DNA of 64,000 nucleotides from Halococcus salifodinae DSM 8989 (GCF_000336935.1 NZ_AOME01000013.1:60290-124289), one strand, 5' to 3'; numbered from the stretch's first letter, positions 25,446 through 34,043 are shown. Notes: generated by a model not told the origin, from the letters alone. Numbers and translations are program-made.

Positions 25446-26558
25446 TTAGACTCCGGCGGGGTTCTCGCCGTGTTCGAGCACCGATCGGAAGCGCTCGCCG
25501 TGGACGGTGTCGGCGGCGAGCGCCGCCTCGATGCGCTCGTCGATCCAGCCGCCGTCGTCGACGAACCGCTCGTACACCGGCAGGCGCTCGTCTAGTGGGA
25601 CGCCAGCCTCTCCCGCGATGGCTTCGAGCTCGTCGAGGCCTGGCCACGCGTAGTCGGGGTTGATGTGATCGTCGGTCACGGGCGACACCCCACCGAGGTC
25701 GTCGACACCGCAGTCGAGCACCTCACGGACGGGCGCGAGGTTCGGCGGCACCTGGATCGAGACGTCCTCCGGGAGCGCAACGCGGGCCATCGCGACCGCA
25801 CGTCGGAGGATCTCGGCGTCGGGCGTCGGACTGTTCCACCGCTCGTTTTCGACGACGGGCTGGACGAGCACTTCCTGGATGTGCCCGTATTGCTCGTTGA
25901 GTTCGCGGATCGCCAGCAGTGATTCGGCCCGGTCCTCCCAGTCCTCGCCGATCCCCACCAGAATTCCGGTGGTGAAGGGAATCCCGACCTCGCCGGCCGC
26001 ACGGATGGTGTCGAGGCGCTGTTCGGGCGTCTTCTGTCGGGGGCCGGCGTGAGCGCCGACGTCGGCGGTGGTTTCGAGCATCACGCCCATCGAGGCGTTC
26101 ACTTCGGCGAGCATCGCCATCTCGTCGTGCTGGAGATCGCCGGGGTTGCTGTGGGGGAGGAGCCCGACGTCGAGCGCGAGTTCGCACATCTCGTAGAGGT
26201 AGTCGTGGATCGAGTCGTGGCCCCACTCATCGAGCTGGTCGTGGATCGCGTCGTAGCGGTCGTCGGGTTTGTCGCCGAAGGTGAACAGCGCCTCGGTGCA
26301 GCCGGCGTCGGCTCCGGTTTCGAGCACCTGTCGGACGTCCTCGCGACTCATCAGACTGGCTTCGCCGGGCGGGTCGAAGTACGTGCAGTAGGTACAGGTG
26401 TACCGACACGCCGTGGTCAGCGGAACGAAGACGTTGCGCGAGAACGAGAGGCGGGGTGCAGGATCGACGTCGTTGGAGTCGACAGCACACAGCCGATCGA
26501 CGTCGTGCGGCGTGACGTCGATCGCATCGAGTGGATCGCGCGTGTCGGCCTCCTGCAT
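25446..26558 (-). CDS. cofG: 7,8-didemethyl-8-hydroxy-5-deazariboflavin synthase subunit CofG
   Basis: Radical SAM protein of 370 aa. With CofH it joins a ribityl-pyrimidine and tyrosine-derived unit to form Fo, the deazaflavin chromophore of coenzyme F420. The cluster motif CRYTCTYC (C51, C55, C58) is preceded by FVPLTTA. HSNPGDLQHDEMAMLAEVNASMGVMLETT and GILVGIGEDWEDR are family signatures, as is the C-terminal GGVSPVTDDHINPDYAWP. CofC lies 200 bp upstream on the same strand, giving an F420 pair. A perfect inverted repeat lies in that gap. Confidence 0.95.
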   Translation of the reverse strand: MQEADTRDPLDAIDVTPHDVDRLCAVDSNDVDPAPRLSFSRNVFVPLTTACRYTCTYCTYFDPPGEASLMSREDVRQVLETGADAGCTEALFTFGDKPDDRYDAIHDQLDEWGHDSIHDYLYEMCELALDVGLLPHSNPGDLQHDEMAMLAEVNASMGVMLETTADVGAHAGPRQKTPEQRLDTIRAAGEVGIPFTTGILVGIGEDWEDRAESLLAIRELNEQYGHIQEVLVQPVVENERWNSPTPDAEILRRAVAMARVALPEDVSIQVPPNLAPVREVLDCGVDDLGGVSPVTDDHINPDYAWPGLDELEAIAGEAGVPLDERLPVYERFVDDGGWIDERIEAALAADTVHGERFRSVLEHGENPAGV

Positions 26559-26608
26559 GGATCGGGTGAAGACCGCGGACGGCTAAAAGGCTCTCACTCA
26601 GCGGGGAT

Positions 26609-26645
26609 GCCCGGTATCCAAGGAGGGGGAGTGGGGATACCGGGC
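26609..26645. promoter_or_regulatory. 11-bp perfect inverted repeat between cofC and cofG
   Basis: GCCCGGTATCC (26609-26619) and GGATACCGGGC (26635-26645) form a perfect inverted repeat around a 15-nt purine-rich spacer. It lies 51 bp upstream of the cofG start and 113 bp past the cofC stop, both on the minus strand. It could be an intercistronic terminator/processing hairpin or an operator controlling cofG. No T-tract follows on the minus strand, which weakens the terminator reading. Confidence 0.45.
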
Positions 26646-26758
26646 CGGGAGCGGTGGGCACCACAGCCGACGGCCACCCGCGCGAACCGGTAAGAGGGTT
26701 CGCGCAGTTCGTCCTCGGTGACGACTGCTTGAAAGGATTGTCCCAACTCTCACCCGAT

Positions 26759-27412
26759 TCAGCCCGTCTCTGGCCCCTCATCCCGCTGCACAGCGGTCGT
26801 ACCGTCCCGTCGGATATCGACGCGATCGTCCCCGCTCGTGTCGAGTCGAACGTCTTGCCTTTCGAGCCACCGACGCGTTTCCCCTGTTCCGTGGAGCAGC
26901 ACTTCCGCGAGGTCCGCGGACTCGTCGACATCGGTCGCGAGCCGGTGGGAATCGACCGTCGCAAGGCTCGCACCGACCTCACGGGCGCGTTCGCGGTGAT
27001 CGCGGTACGACGCGCCGTGGTAGTCGACCCGGAACTCGGGATGACGCGTCACGAACGCGTTCGTTCCGCCGCCCCGACCGGGTGCGAGCACCACGTCGGC
27101 GTCGGGCGCGAACAGCCGCGTGAGCGCGTCCGGAGTTGCGAGCGGGAGATCCGCCATCACCACTGCGACCGGCGTTCCCGCCGCCAGCACCGCATCGACG
27201 GCCGTGCTCAACGGACGATCGTCGACGATCGTGGGTGCGTCCACGTCGATCCCGGCCGTCGTGAGCACTTCGGGCGTGTGGCCGGCCTCGCGGAGCGCAC
27301 GGAGTACGTCGTCCAGCATGACGCGGGCGAACTCGCGGCGCTCGGCAGGCGTGAACACGTCCGCGAGCCGGGTCTTCGGCTGTTCGGCCGCGAACGGGAC
27401 GACGACGCGCAT
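26759..27412 (-). CDS. cofC: 2-phospho-L-lactate guanylyltransferase CofC
   Basis: Nucleotidyltransferase of 217 aa that activates 2-phospholactate (or a related phosphoacid) with GTP for attachment to Fo in F420 synthesis. The N-terminal VVPFAAEQPKTRLADVFTPAERREFARVML is the family nucleotide-binding start; VVMADLPLATPDALTRLF and LAPGRGGGTNAFV hold the metal-binding Asp and GTP loop. It is co-oriented with cofG. The start at 27412 gives the expected MRVVVPF; longer versions were discarded. Confidence 0.94.
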   Translation of the reverse strand: MRVVVPFAAEQPKTRLADVFTPAERREFARVMLDDVLRALREAGHTPEVLTTAGIDVDAPTIVDDRPLSTAVDAVLAAGTPVAVVMADLPLATPDALTRLFAPDADVVLAPGRGGGTNAFVTRHPEFRVDYHGASYRDHRERAREVGASLATVDSHRLATDVDESADLAEVLLHGTGETRRWLERQDVRLDTSGDDRVDIRRDGTTAVQRDEGPETG

Positions 27413-27503
27413 GCGCCATGCTCGGCCGTTCGGCGTCAAATGGGTGCCGGTCGGCGGGGAAAGAGAGTTCCGTCGGCGGCGCTGCTGGCGACGGAGCGGT
27501 GAG

Positions 27504-28391
27504 TTACGCCACGCCGAGGTAGTCGGCGAGCGAGCGCAGATCGCCCATGTCACGACCGAACGCGGTGACGTCGTTGTCGGCGACCGTGTTGTCCATTTCG
27601 AGCGAGCGCGCCTGGTCCGAGCCGAACGGGACCACCGGCAGCGGGTCGGCGAGCCCCATCCCGAGCTTCGTGAGCGCCATCGGCACCGGGGCGATCGAGA
27701 CCGACTTCCCCTCCGCCCGGTAGGCGAGTTTGGCGACGTCGGCGAGCGTCAGGGTCGCCGGCCCGCCGATCTCGTAGGTTTCGCCGGTGTGGCCATCCTC
27801 GGTGACGGTATCGGCGAGCATCGGCGTGAGATCGCCGATCCAGATCGGCTGGAACCGGGTGCGACCGCCGCGGGGCAGCGCCGCGAGATACGGTGTCGTG
27901 AGTTTCTTCGTGAACGGAACGAACTCGCCGCCGTCGCCGAACACCACCGATGGCCGGACGATCGTCCAGTCGAGCGCCGAGTCACGGACCACTCCCTCGG
28001 CCTCACCTTTCGACCGGATGTACGCCGTCGGTCCCCGAGGATCGGCTCCGAGCGCGCTCATCTGGACGAACCGCTCGACACCGTGTTCCTCGGCCGCCCG
28101 AACCGCGTTCTCGGTGCCGCCGAGATGGATCTCGAAGTGCTGCTCGTCGCCGCCCGAGGGCTGGAAGAGCGGCGAGAGCGCGACGAGATTGACGACCGAA
28201 TCCTGGCCCGCGAACGCCCCTTCCATCGAGTCGTAGGCGGTCACGTCGCCGATCGCGGTGTCGACGTCCGCCTCGAACACCGAGGGATCGGGATCGCGCG
28301 AGAGCGCCGTCACGTCGTGGCCGCGTTCCGCCAGTTCGTCACACAGATTCCGTCCGACGAAGCCGTCGCCACCGGTCACGAGCACGTCCAT
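27504..28391 (-). CDS. Complex I NDUFA9-family NAD(P)-binding protein
   Basis: Atypical SDR of 295 aa: MDVLVTGGDGFVGRNLCDEL gives the GxxGxxG nucleotide-binding site (about 7-13), followed by RDPDPSVFEADVDTAIGDVTAYDSM, SVVNLVALSP and RSKGEAEGVVRDSALDWTIVRPSVVFG. These patterns match NDUFA9-like/NAD-dependent epimerase-type proteins. The haloarchaeal members are not shown to be complex I subunits, and no nuo genes are here. Probable role: NAD(P)-binding reductase or quinone/lipid-linked protein. Confidence 0.82.
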   Translation of the reverse strand: MDVLVTGGDGFVGRNLCDELAERGHDVTALSRDPDPSVFEADVDTAIGDVTAYDSMEGAFAGQDSVVNLVALSPLFQPSGGDEQHFEIHLGGTENAVRAAEEHGVERFVQMSALGADPRGPTAYIRSKGEAEGVVRDSALDWTIVRPSVVFGDGGEFVPFTKKLTTPYLAALPRGGRTRFQPIWIGDLTPMLADTVTEDGHTGETYEIGGPATLTLADVAKLAYRAEGKSVSIAPVPMALTKLGMGLADPLPVVPFGSDQARSLEMDNTVADNDVTAFGRDMGDLRSLADYLGVA

Positions 28392-28471
28392 ATTCTGATT
28401 ACTCGGGGAGCTAACCTAAAACCACCGTCACCGGCAGGGAAGGCTTACCCGTCGGCGGGCGAAGTCGCGGT

Positions 28472-29062
28472 ATGCTCATCACGCTCGAAGGCATCGACGG
28501 CAGCGGAAAGACCACGGTCTGGGAGGCGCTTCACGACACCGTCGACGCCACCTTCACCCGCGAGCCGACCGACTCGTGGTACGGCGAGGCGGTCGCGCGC
28601 TCGATCAACGATCCCGACGCCGACCCGCTCGCCGAACTCTTTCTGTATACGGCTGACCACGCCGCCCACCTCTCCTCTACTGTGCGCCCCGCACTCGACG
28701 CCGGCGACGTCGTGATTGCGGATCGGTACTCCGACTCGCGGTACGCCTACCAGGGCGCGGCGCTCGACGGGCGGGTGAAACGCCCGATGGAGTACGTTCG
28801 TGGCGTTCACCAGCCGTGGACGCGCCCGCCGGACGCGACGATCTATCTCGACCTCGATCCCGAGCAGGGGGCAGCGCGAAGCGGCGCGACCAACAAGTTC
28901 GAGCAGGCGGAGTATCTCGACCGGGTCCGGACGAACTACGAGCAACTCATCGAGTACGAACCCGAGCGGTTCGTGCGAGTCGACGCGACCCAGTCGCCCG
29001 AGACGGTGATCGAAGCGGCCGAATCGACGGTCGAGCGGCTGCTCGATACGGCTACCGAGTAG
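28472..29062 (+). CDS. tmk: dTMP kinase
   Basis: Protein of 196 aa that phosphorylates dTMP to dTDP with ATP. The P-loop GIDGSGKTT is at about 8-16, [14 protein letters not shown] gives the TREP substrate motif, and [15 protein letters not shown] holds the DR(Y/S) signature. [12 protein letters not shown] and the lid [17 protein letters not shown] follow. Length is standard. A GGCTTACC element about 30 nt upstream fits a leaderless promoter. It diverges from the NDUFA9-type gene. Confidence 0.95.
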   Translation: MLITLEGIDGSGKTTVWEALHDTVDATFTREPTDSWYGEAVARSINDPDADPLAELFLYTADHAAHLSSTVRPALDAGDVVIADRYSDSRYAYQGAALDGRVKRPMEYVRGVHQPWTRPPDATIYLDLDPEQGAARSGATNKFEQAEYLDRVRTNYEQLIEYEPERFVRVDATQSPETVIEAAESTVERLLDTATE

Positions 29063-29131
29063 CTCATCGAGTCGGTCGTCGCCCGGTTTCCCGTCCGACG
29101 ACTCCATCGCTGCCGATACACGCCGACGACG

Positions 29132-29413
29132 TTACCCTGAGGACCACTGAAGCGTGGCTTCGAGATGCTCGTGTGGATCGGCGTCGCGGCGAAGGAGTTC
29201 CCGAGACCAGCCGGAGTCGTCGTACGAGAAGCCGCACACGTCACCGTCGACGAGCGCAACGGCCTCGGTTGCGGGGTCGTCGTACCGACTCCGGCGGGCG
29301 TACATCGAGGAAGTCCCGAGCACGATGAGCGCATCCACATCGTTGCGGGCGCGTATCGCCTCTGCATCCGCTTGCTCCAGCGGAGCGGGCGGCAACGCGC
29401 CGATCAGACTCAT
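29132..29413 (-). CDS. Conserved small haloarchaeal protein, function unknown
   Basis: Protein of 93 aa (MSLIGALPPAPLEQADAEAI at the start, then DALIVLGTSSMYARRSRYDD and a C-terminal helix). No motif or domain is recognisable and no membrane segment is present. I chose the ATG at 29413; an earlier frame adds residues with no sign of conservation. The clean acidic haloarchaeal composition supports coding. It is convergent with tmk. Confidence 0.55.
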   Translation of the reverse strand: MSLIGALPPAPLEQADAEAIRARNDVDALIVLGTSSMYARRSRYDDPATEAVALVDGDVCGFSYDDSGWSRELLRRDADPHEHLEATLQWSSG

Positions 29414-29514
29414 TGTCGGTACTACTCGGCGAGTGGTTTGTATCCGTTGAGGTTGCGAATGAAAGCACAGTTCCACGGTACGGTCGCTCGTGAACGAGCG
29501 GGAAGATCCCGTTC

Positions 29515-30192
29515 TCAGGACTTCCCATCGTGATCCGGGACGGCCCCGACCAGCAGCGCGTCCTCGACGAGCGCGCCGGTCGCGCGCCGGAGGCGTTCGG
29601 AGAGCGCCTGATGGGAGATCCCGAGCTTCTCGGCGAGATCGTTCTGATCGATGTCGCGCGGGACCTCGTAGTAGCCCGCTTGGAGCGCGGCTTCGAGCGC
29701 CTCGAACTGTTCGGTCGTCAGGCCGTACCGACCGGCGGGCTCGCCCTCCAGCTCACGGATCGCGGTGATATCGAACGTCAACCCCTGCTCATCGCGGAAC
29801 TCGGTCGTCTTCGTCAACGACTCGCGGTCGGGATAGAGCACCCGAAGATGCCACCGGCCGTCGGTGCCGTACGCGTCGGTGATGGTCGCCTCGGAGTTCG
29901 TGAGCATCTGGAGAACGAGATCGACCTCGGTGACCCACTCCATCCGGTAGAGCTGTTCGTTGTCGAACTCCGAGAGGAGTTCGATCTCCTGCACACTCGG
30001 ATCGTTCTCGAAGACGTCCGCAACGGCCTCGTGGTCGGCCCCCCGGACCCACACGAGTGGCATTGCGGCATCCGTTCCAGTCTCGATGATCCGTTCGACC
30101 TCGAACTCGATGTCGGGCGACGACGAGAGCGCCTCGTAGAGCGCGAACTCGTCGGCCGGAATCTCACCCCTGATAACGCATGCACTCCCCAT
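29515..30192 (-). CDS. Bat-type (HTH_10) transcriptional regulator
   Basis: Protein of 225 aa. The C-terminal 55 residues, LTTEQFEALEAALQAGYYEVPRDIDQNDLAEKLGISHQALSERLRRAT, are the bacterio-opsin-activator HTH (HTH_10). The N-terminal domain, beginning GSACVIRGEIPADEFALYEAL, is the DUF-type sensor region common in haloarchaeal Bat-like regulators without PAS or GAF. It probably controls a neighbouring or unlinked metabolic gene in response to an unknown signal. The start at 30192 removes 31 upstream residues that lie in non-family sequence. Confidence 0.85.
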   Translation of the reverse strand: MGSACVIRGEIPADEFALYEALSSSPDIEFEVERIIETGTDAAMPLVWVRGADHEAVADVFENDPSVQEIELLSEFDNEQLYRMEWVTEVDLVLQMLTNSEATITDAYGTDGRWHLRVLYPDRESLTKTTEFRDEQGLTFDITAIRELEGEPAGRYGLTTEQFEALEAALQAGYYEVPRDIDQNDLAEKLGISHQALSERLRRATGALVEDALLVGAVPDHDGKS

Positions 30193-30289
30193 GGCCGTGT
30201 CCAGACGACGATCTCGGTTAAAAATTCGCTTCGAGTTGTCGTGGTTCGGCCCGCCCGTTTCGAGTGGAGATCGTGAACACACCACAATC

Positions 30290-30370
30290 TTTGGCCGTGC
30301 GGTGAAGCGGTGGCTGTGGTGACTGTAGTGTCTGTAGCGGCCGTGGTAGCTGTGGTGGCTGTGGCGGCGA
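30290..30370. repeat. GTGG-rich low-complexity intergenic stretch
   Basis: Between the Bat-type gene and the small membrane protein gene, near-repeats of GGCTGTGGTGACTGTAG and GTGGTAGCTGTGGTGGCTG occur. The composition recalls the GCGGTGGCGG-rich stretch at 41880-42000. There is no credible reading frame. It lies just downstream of the minus-strand membrane gene stop (30373), so it may be a 3' region or slippage-generated DNA. Confidence 0.45.
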
Positions 30371-30372
30371 AC

Positions 30373-30699
30373 TCAGGATTCCCGGAGCGTGTCGGGGAGT
30401 TCGACTTCCTCGGGGGCCGGCATCCAGAAGTAATCGAACGCGACGCCGAGCGCGAACGGCAGCGCGACCGCGACACCGAGCACCGCCGTTGCGCCACCGA
30501 GGTCCGGTCCGAGTCCGACGGGGCCAGTCGCGACGAGCGTCGTCACGAACAACACTGTCGGCACGAGCAGGGCGATGTAGAGCGCGACGCCCCACTGGGT
30601 GTCGAGCCGGACGCGGATGAAACGCGTGGCGAGCGCGGCGATGACGGCGTTGACGCCGACGACCACGGCGAGCCCGACGAGGTCGGCAACCGAGACCAT
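30373..30699 (-). CDS. Small three-span membrane protein, function unknown
   Basis: Protein of 108 aa with hydrophobic segments at about 5-25, 38-58 and 65-88 (DLVGLAVVVGVNAVIAALAT, WGVALYIALLVPTVLFVTTL, ATAVLGVAVALPFALGVAFD) and a short acidic tail. Similar small membrane proteins are widespread in haloarchaea with no known role. It is divergent from the E1-alpha gene, 71 bp apart. Confidence 0.7.
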   Translation of the reverse strand: MVSVADLVGLAVVVGVNAVIAALATRFIRVRLDTQWGVALYIALLVPTVLFVTTLVATGPVGLGPDLGGATAVLGVAVALPFALGVAFDYFWMPAPEEVELPDTLRES

Positions 30700-30770
30700 A
30701 TCGCCCCTCGGGGCCCGCGGGACTTCGGCGTATCGGAACGGCTTTCGGGCGGGCCCGTGGGAGAGCAGAT

Positions 30771-31787
30771 ATGCACCGGGTCATCGGCGAGCGCGACCTC
30801 GAAGCGACCCAGTTCGACGCCGACGATGCGCGCGACCTGCTCCGGGACATGATCCGCGCGCGGCGGTTCGACGAGCGCGCCGTGGCGCTCCAGCGCCGCG
30901 GCTGGATGAGCGGCTATCCACCCTTTGCGGGCCAGGAGGCCACCCAAGTCGGGACGGCCCACGCGCTGGCGGCCGACGACTGGCTGTTCCCCACCTACCG
31001 CTCGAACGCGATGCAGATCGCCCGCGGCGTCCCGATGAGCGATCTGCTCGCCTTCCGGCGTGGTCATCCCGAGTTCAACTCCGATCACGATCTCCCGATC
31101 TTCCCACAGGCAGTCCCGATCGCGACCCAGCTCCCTCACGCCGTCGGCGCGGGAATGGCCGCCGACCACCAGGACGAAGACCACGCGATCGTCTGTGATT
31201 TCGGCGACGGCGCGACGTCGGAGGGCGACTTCCACGAGGCGATGAACTTCGCGGGCGTGTTCGACGCGCCGGTCGTCTTCCTCTGTGAGAACAACGGCTG
31301 GGCGATCTCCCTTCCTCGGGAACGCCAGACCGCGAGCCCGAGTATCGCCGAGAAGGCCGAAGCGTACGGGTTCGAGGGCGCACAAGTCGACGGGATGGAC
31401 CCGCTCGCGGTACGGGAGGCAGTCGAGATCGCCCTCGATCGCGCTCGCGACGGCGAGCCGGTGCTCGTCGAGAGCCTGACCTACCGTCGGGGAGCCCACA
31501 CCACGAGCGACGATCCGAGCCGCTACCGTGACGACGATCCCGATCTCCCCGCGTGGCGCACCAGCGACCCCGTCGAGCGATTCACCGAGTATCTCACCGA
31601 CCGTGACGTAATCGACGAGACGTTCGTCGAGCAATGCGAAGAAGACGCCGACGACGAACTCGCGGACGCGGTCGAGACCGCCGAGGCGATCCCCGACCCC
31701 GCAAGCGACGAACTGTTCGAGCACGTCTATGCCGAGCCGACGCCCGAACTCGAGCGACAACGTGCATCGATCGCGGGCGACGACTGA
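30771..31787 (+). CDS. Thiamine-diphosphate 2-oxoacid dehydrogenase E1 component, alpha subunit
   Basis: Protein of 338 aa, the E1-alpha of pyruvate/branched-chain 2-oxoacid dehydrogenase type. The ThDP-binding motif runs from GDGATSEGDFHEAMNFA to CENNGWA at about 145-180. RRFDERAVALQRRGWMSGYPPFAGQEATQ at the N-terminus and the phosphorylation-loop region TYRRGAHTTSDDPSRYR are typical. E1-alpha functions as an alpha2beta2 enzyme, yet no beta subunit, E2 or E3 gene is adjacent: the next gene is a TrkA-type protein. The partner must be elsewhere or the protein has another role. Confidence 0.88.
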   Translation: MHRVIGERDLEATQFDADDARDLLRDMIRARRFDERAVALQRRGWMSGYPPFAGQEATQVGTAHALAADDWLFPTYRSNAMQIARGVPMSDLLAFRRGHPEFNSDHDLPIFPQAVPIATQLPHAVGAGMAADHQDEDHAIVCDFGDGATSEGDFHEAMNFAGVFDAPVVFLCENNGWAISLPRERQTASPSIAEKAEAYGFEGAQVDGMDPLAVREAVEIALDRARDGEPVLVESLTYRRGAHTTSDDPSRYRDDDPDLPAWRTSDPVERFTEYLTDRDVIDETFVEQCEEDADDELADAVETAEAIPDPASDELFEHVYAEPTPELERQRASIAGDD

Positions 31788-31861
31788 GGAGCCGGGACAG
31801 TCCGCCGTCGAGACTGCGGGAACGGAGTAAGGTTATTGGTAGTCCTCGGTGTACAGGAGGT

Positions 31862-32551
31862 ATGCGATTCGTCATCGTGGGTGCCGGCCGGGTCGGGCTC
31901 CGAACAGCGAGAGTGCTCGCCGAGGAGGGCCACGAAGGAACCGTGGTCGAGAACGATCCCGACCAGCTCGAACAGCTCTGGGGCGAACGCCTCGAAATCG
32001 TCGACATCCTCGACGGCGACGGCGGCAGCGAGGACGACCTCGTCGACGCGGGCATCGAGGAGGCCGACGCGGTGGGGGCGCTGACCGGCGACGTGACCAC
32101 CAACATCATGGCGTGTCTGATCGGGAAGTCGAGAGGCTGTCGTACCGTAATGCGCATCGACAACGACGAGTACGAGGGAATCTACCGGAAGTACGCCGCG
32201 GAGGTCGACGAAGTGGTCTACCCCGAGCGCCTCGGCGCGATCGGCGCGAAAAACGCTCTCTTGGGGGGAACGATCCGCGCGATCGCCGACATCGCCCATC
32301 ACCTCCAGCTCGTGGAGTTTACCATCACGCCCGAGTCGCCGACCCGGGGGTACACCCTGAGCGAACTCGAACTCCCCGGCGACGCCCGGCTGTTGGCGTT
32401 CGGCAAGGAAGGGGCGGCGCTCGGGCTGCCCCACGCCGACGACTCGCTCGAAGAGGGCGATCGGGTGGTGGCGCTCGCGGACTTCGACGTGCTCGGCGAC
32501 GTTCGTCGGATCATCGCCGGCGACACGAGCCGTGCGGCCGGCGAGGCCTGA
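31862..32551 (+). CDS. trkA: TrkA-type K+ transport regulatory protein (RCK N+C domains)
   Basis: Protein of 229 aa with a Rossmann NAD-binding half (MRFVIVGAGRVGLRTARVLAEEG, about 1-23, with Asp/Glu at the end of strand 2 in VVENDPDQ) and a C-terminal RCK_C/TrkA_C half (EFTITPESPTRGYTLSEL). Such soluble subunits gate TrkH-type potassium transporters in response to nucleotide; K+ uptake is central to salt-in halophiles. No transporter subunit is in this window. An AGGTTATTGG stretch lies about 30 nt upstream of the ATG. Confidence 0.88.
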   Translation: MRFVIVGAGRVGLRTARVLAEEGHEGTVVENDPDQLEQLWGERLEIVDILDGDGGSEDDLVDAGIEEADAVGALTGDVTTNIMACLIGKSRGCRTVMRIDNDEYEGIYRKYAAEVDEVVYPERLGAIGAKNALLGGTIRAIADIAHHLQLVEFTITPESPTRGYTLSELELPGDARLLAFGKEGAALGLPHADDSLEEGDRVVALADFDVLGDVRRIIAGDTSRAAGEA

Positions 32552-32570
32552 GTCTTCTCTCTCCTCGCAC

Positions 32571-33077
32571 TCAGAGCGGCATCGCGCCGCTCGACCCTTC
32601 TCCGTCGCCCTCGTCGCCCTGCTGACGCGCTCGGGAGAGCAGATCGGCGACGGGCGGCTCGTAGGTGTAGCCGGGGACGATACCCTCGACGTAGGTCCCT
32701 TCGACGTACTCCGCCAGCGCCTTCGCGGCGTCGGCCGCCCCCGCAGGATCGTCGTGCTCGAACGCGAACTCGACCCTCACTGTGCCGGCGTCGCGTTCGA
32801 CGGTCGGTGCCGGTACGTCGATCGCCCCGCGCGTCACGCCGCCGGCATCGGCGAGTCGCCGCTCGAACGTCTCGAACCAGCCCTCCCGCAGCGCCTCCGC
32901 GATCGACTCCCCGGCAGCGGCGTCGAGCGTCGGGACGTGGATCGTGATACGATAGCCCGACTCAGTAGCCTCGGCGCGGCTGTCGAACGGGATGGTGGTG
33001 AGCGCGAACCCGTCGTCGATCGGCTCGAACGCCCTATGACTGTCGAACCCGTCGGTTCTGGGCGCGTTGTGGGTCAT
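32571..33077 (-). CDS. DUF5813 family haloarchaeal protein
   Basis: Protein of 168 aa recognised as the haloarchaeal DUF5813 family: FEPIDDGFALTTIPFDSRAEA near the N-terminus, GYRITIHVPTLDAAAGESIAEAL, and VRVEFAFEHDDPAGAADAAKALAEYVEGTYVEGIVPGYTYEPPV. It is soluble, acidic and has no catalytic motif that I can identify. Function unknown. It converges with the TrkA-type gene. Confidence 0.8.
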   Translation of the reverse strand: MTHNAPRTDGFDSHRAFEPIDDGFALTTIPFDSRAEATESGYRITIHVPTLDAAAGESIAEALREGWFETFERRLADAGGVTRGAIDVPAPTVERDAGTVRVEFAFEHDDPAGAADAAKALAEYVEGTYVEGIVPGYTYEPPVADLLSRARQQGDEGDGEGSSGAMPL

Positions 33078-33129
33078 GTGGTCGGTTCGCCCTTCGCGGG
33101 CAAAAGCGCGTCGTCACCCGCTCGCGGAA

Positions 33130-33531
33130 CTACTCGGTTCGGTCCTCTAAAACGGTGGTGACCGCGTTCGCAACCGCCTCGAAGTCCTGCATCGTCAGCC
33201 CGTCGGTGGTCACGAACACGCCGTCGCGCTCGGTGGTGATCCGGAGGAGAAAACCGTTCTCGAAGGTCCGGATGGTGTGGCGGTAGGTCCCGAGCTCGGA
33301 GTTCTGATAGGCGTTGCGGGTGTTCTTGAAGTCGTGCCACTCGTGGCCGATGAAGCTCATCAGATCGGCGTCCTGTTCGAGATCGTCCCGGAGGTAGAGC
33401 TGGTCGTAGTCGCTCCGCGTGAAGTACGTGACCGAGCGGAGGCTGTCGCCGGTCGCGGTCCGGGCGACCCGAACGAGGCGGTCGGCCGGCCCGTCGGCGA
33501 GGAGGTCGGAGTCCATCGTCCGGGTGCTCAT
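33130..33531 (-). CDS. Conserved haloarchaeal protein, function unknown
   Basis: Protein of 133 aa with a compact alpha/beta composition: LVRVARTATGDSLRSVTYFT, DYDQLYLRDDLEQDADLMSF, LGTYRHTIRTFENGFLLRIT and a helical end. This looks like a small ligand-binding or roadblock-like domain, but I cannot name a family with confidence (possibly a haloarchaeal DUF). It is co-oriented with DUF5813 (52 bp apart) and ends 46 bp from the tRNA gene region on the other side. Confidence 0.65.
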   Translation of the reverse strand: MSTRTMDSDLLADGPADRLVRVARTATGDSLRSVTYFTRSDYDQLYLRDDLEQDADLMSFIGHEWHDFKNTRNAYQNSELGTYRHTIRTFENGFLLRITTERDGVFVTTDGLTMQDFEAVANAVTTVLEDRTE

Positions 33532-33577
33532 GGGGAATCGTGATAAAATCGTCGCTGTTCGGCGATCCGGCGAAACG

Positions 33578-33662
33578 TGCGAGGGATGCGATTTGAACGC
33601 ACGAACTCCTAAGAGATCGGGTCTTAAGCCCGACGCCTTTGGCCAGACTCGGCCACCCTCGC
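33578..33662 (-). tRNA. tRNA-Leu (UAA)
   Basis: The minus strand reads acceptor GCGAGGG paired with CCCTCGC, discriminator A, a D-arm GGCCGAGTCTGGCC-type sequence, and the anticodon arm TCGGG-CTTAAGA-CCCGA with anticodon TAA (UAA, reading UUA). A long class II variable arm follows, then the T-arm GTGCG-TTCAAAT-CGCAT. The long variable arm confirms leucine. CCA is not encoded after the discriminator, and no intron is seen. Confidence 0.95.
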
Positions 33663-33707
33663 GCGTTCGCCCCTACGCGCTCGAAGGAAAGTCGGTTTCG
33701 GTCTCGG

Positions 33708-34043
33708 TTACCAATCGACCGAGAGCGTGCCGTCGCCCTCGAGATCGGGCGCGATCTCCTCGTCCGTGCGACGGTCGACCACGTGGATCACACCTCTGTC
33801 TTTCTTCGCGGGACAGACCTCGGCCGCCTCGACGTTCGCTGCGAGGTCGTCCTCGCCGATGAAGTACGATTCGGGCTGGGCGATCCCGCTCGTGAGGTTC
33901 ATCGACCAGTTGTCCGACACCTCGGCACATTTGCCCGCCGCGATACATTTGTTCGCCTCGAAGATGATCTTGTAGGGTTTCTCGGCGATCGGCGGCGCGT
34001 CGCGCTCGCCGATGTCGCTCGGATCGACGGGTTCGTCGGCCAT
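33708..34043 (-). CDS. fdx: Three-cysteine ferredoxin, probably [3Fe-4S]
   Basis: Protein of 111 aa. It has KCIAAGKC in the middle (C-x5-C) and a third cysteine in AEVCPAKKD near the C-terminus, the pattern of small [3Fe-4S] ferredoxins rather than the C-x2-C-x2-C of [4Fe-4S] ones. Acidic head and tail extensions are typical for halophiles. It would act as a soluble one-electron carrier; the partner is unknown. The start at 34043 (MADEPVDPSDIG) avoids an unrelated upstream extension. Confidence 0.8.
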   Translation of the reverse strand: MADEPVDPSDIGERDAPPIAEKPYKIIFEANKCIAAGKCAEVSDNWSMNLTSGIAQPESYFIGEDDLAANVEAAEVCPAKKDRGVIHVVDRRTDEEIAPDLEGDGTLSVDW

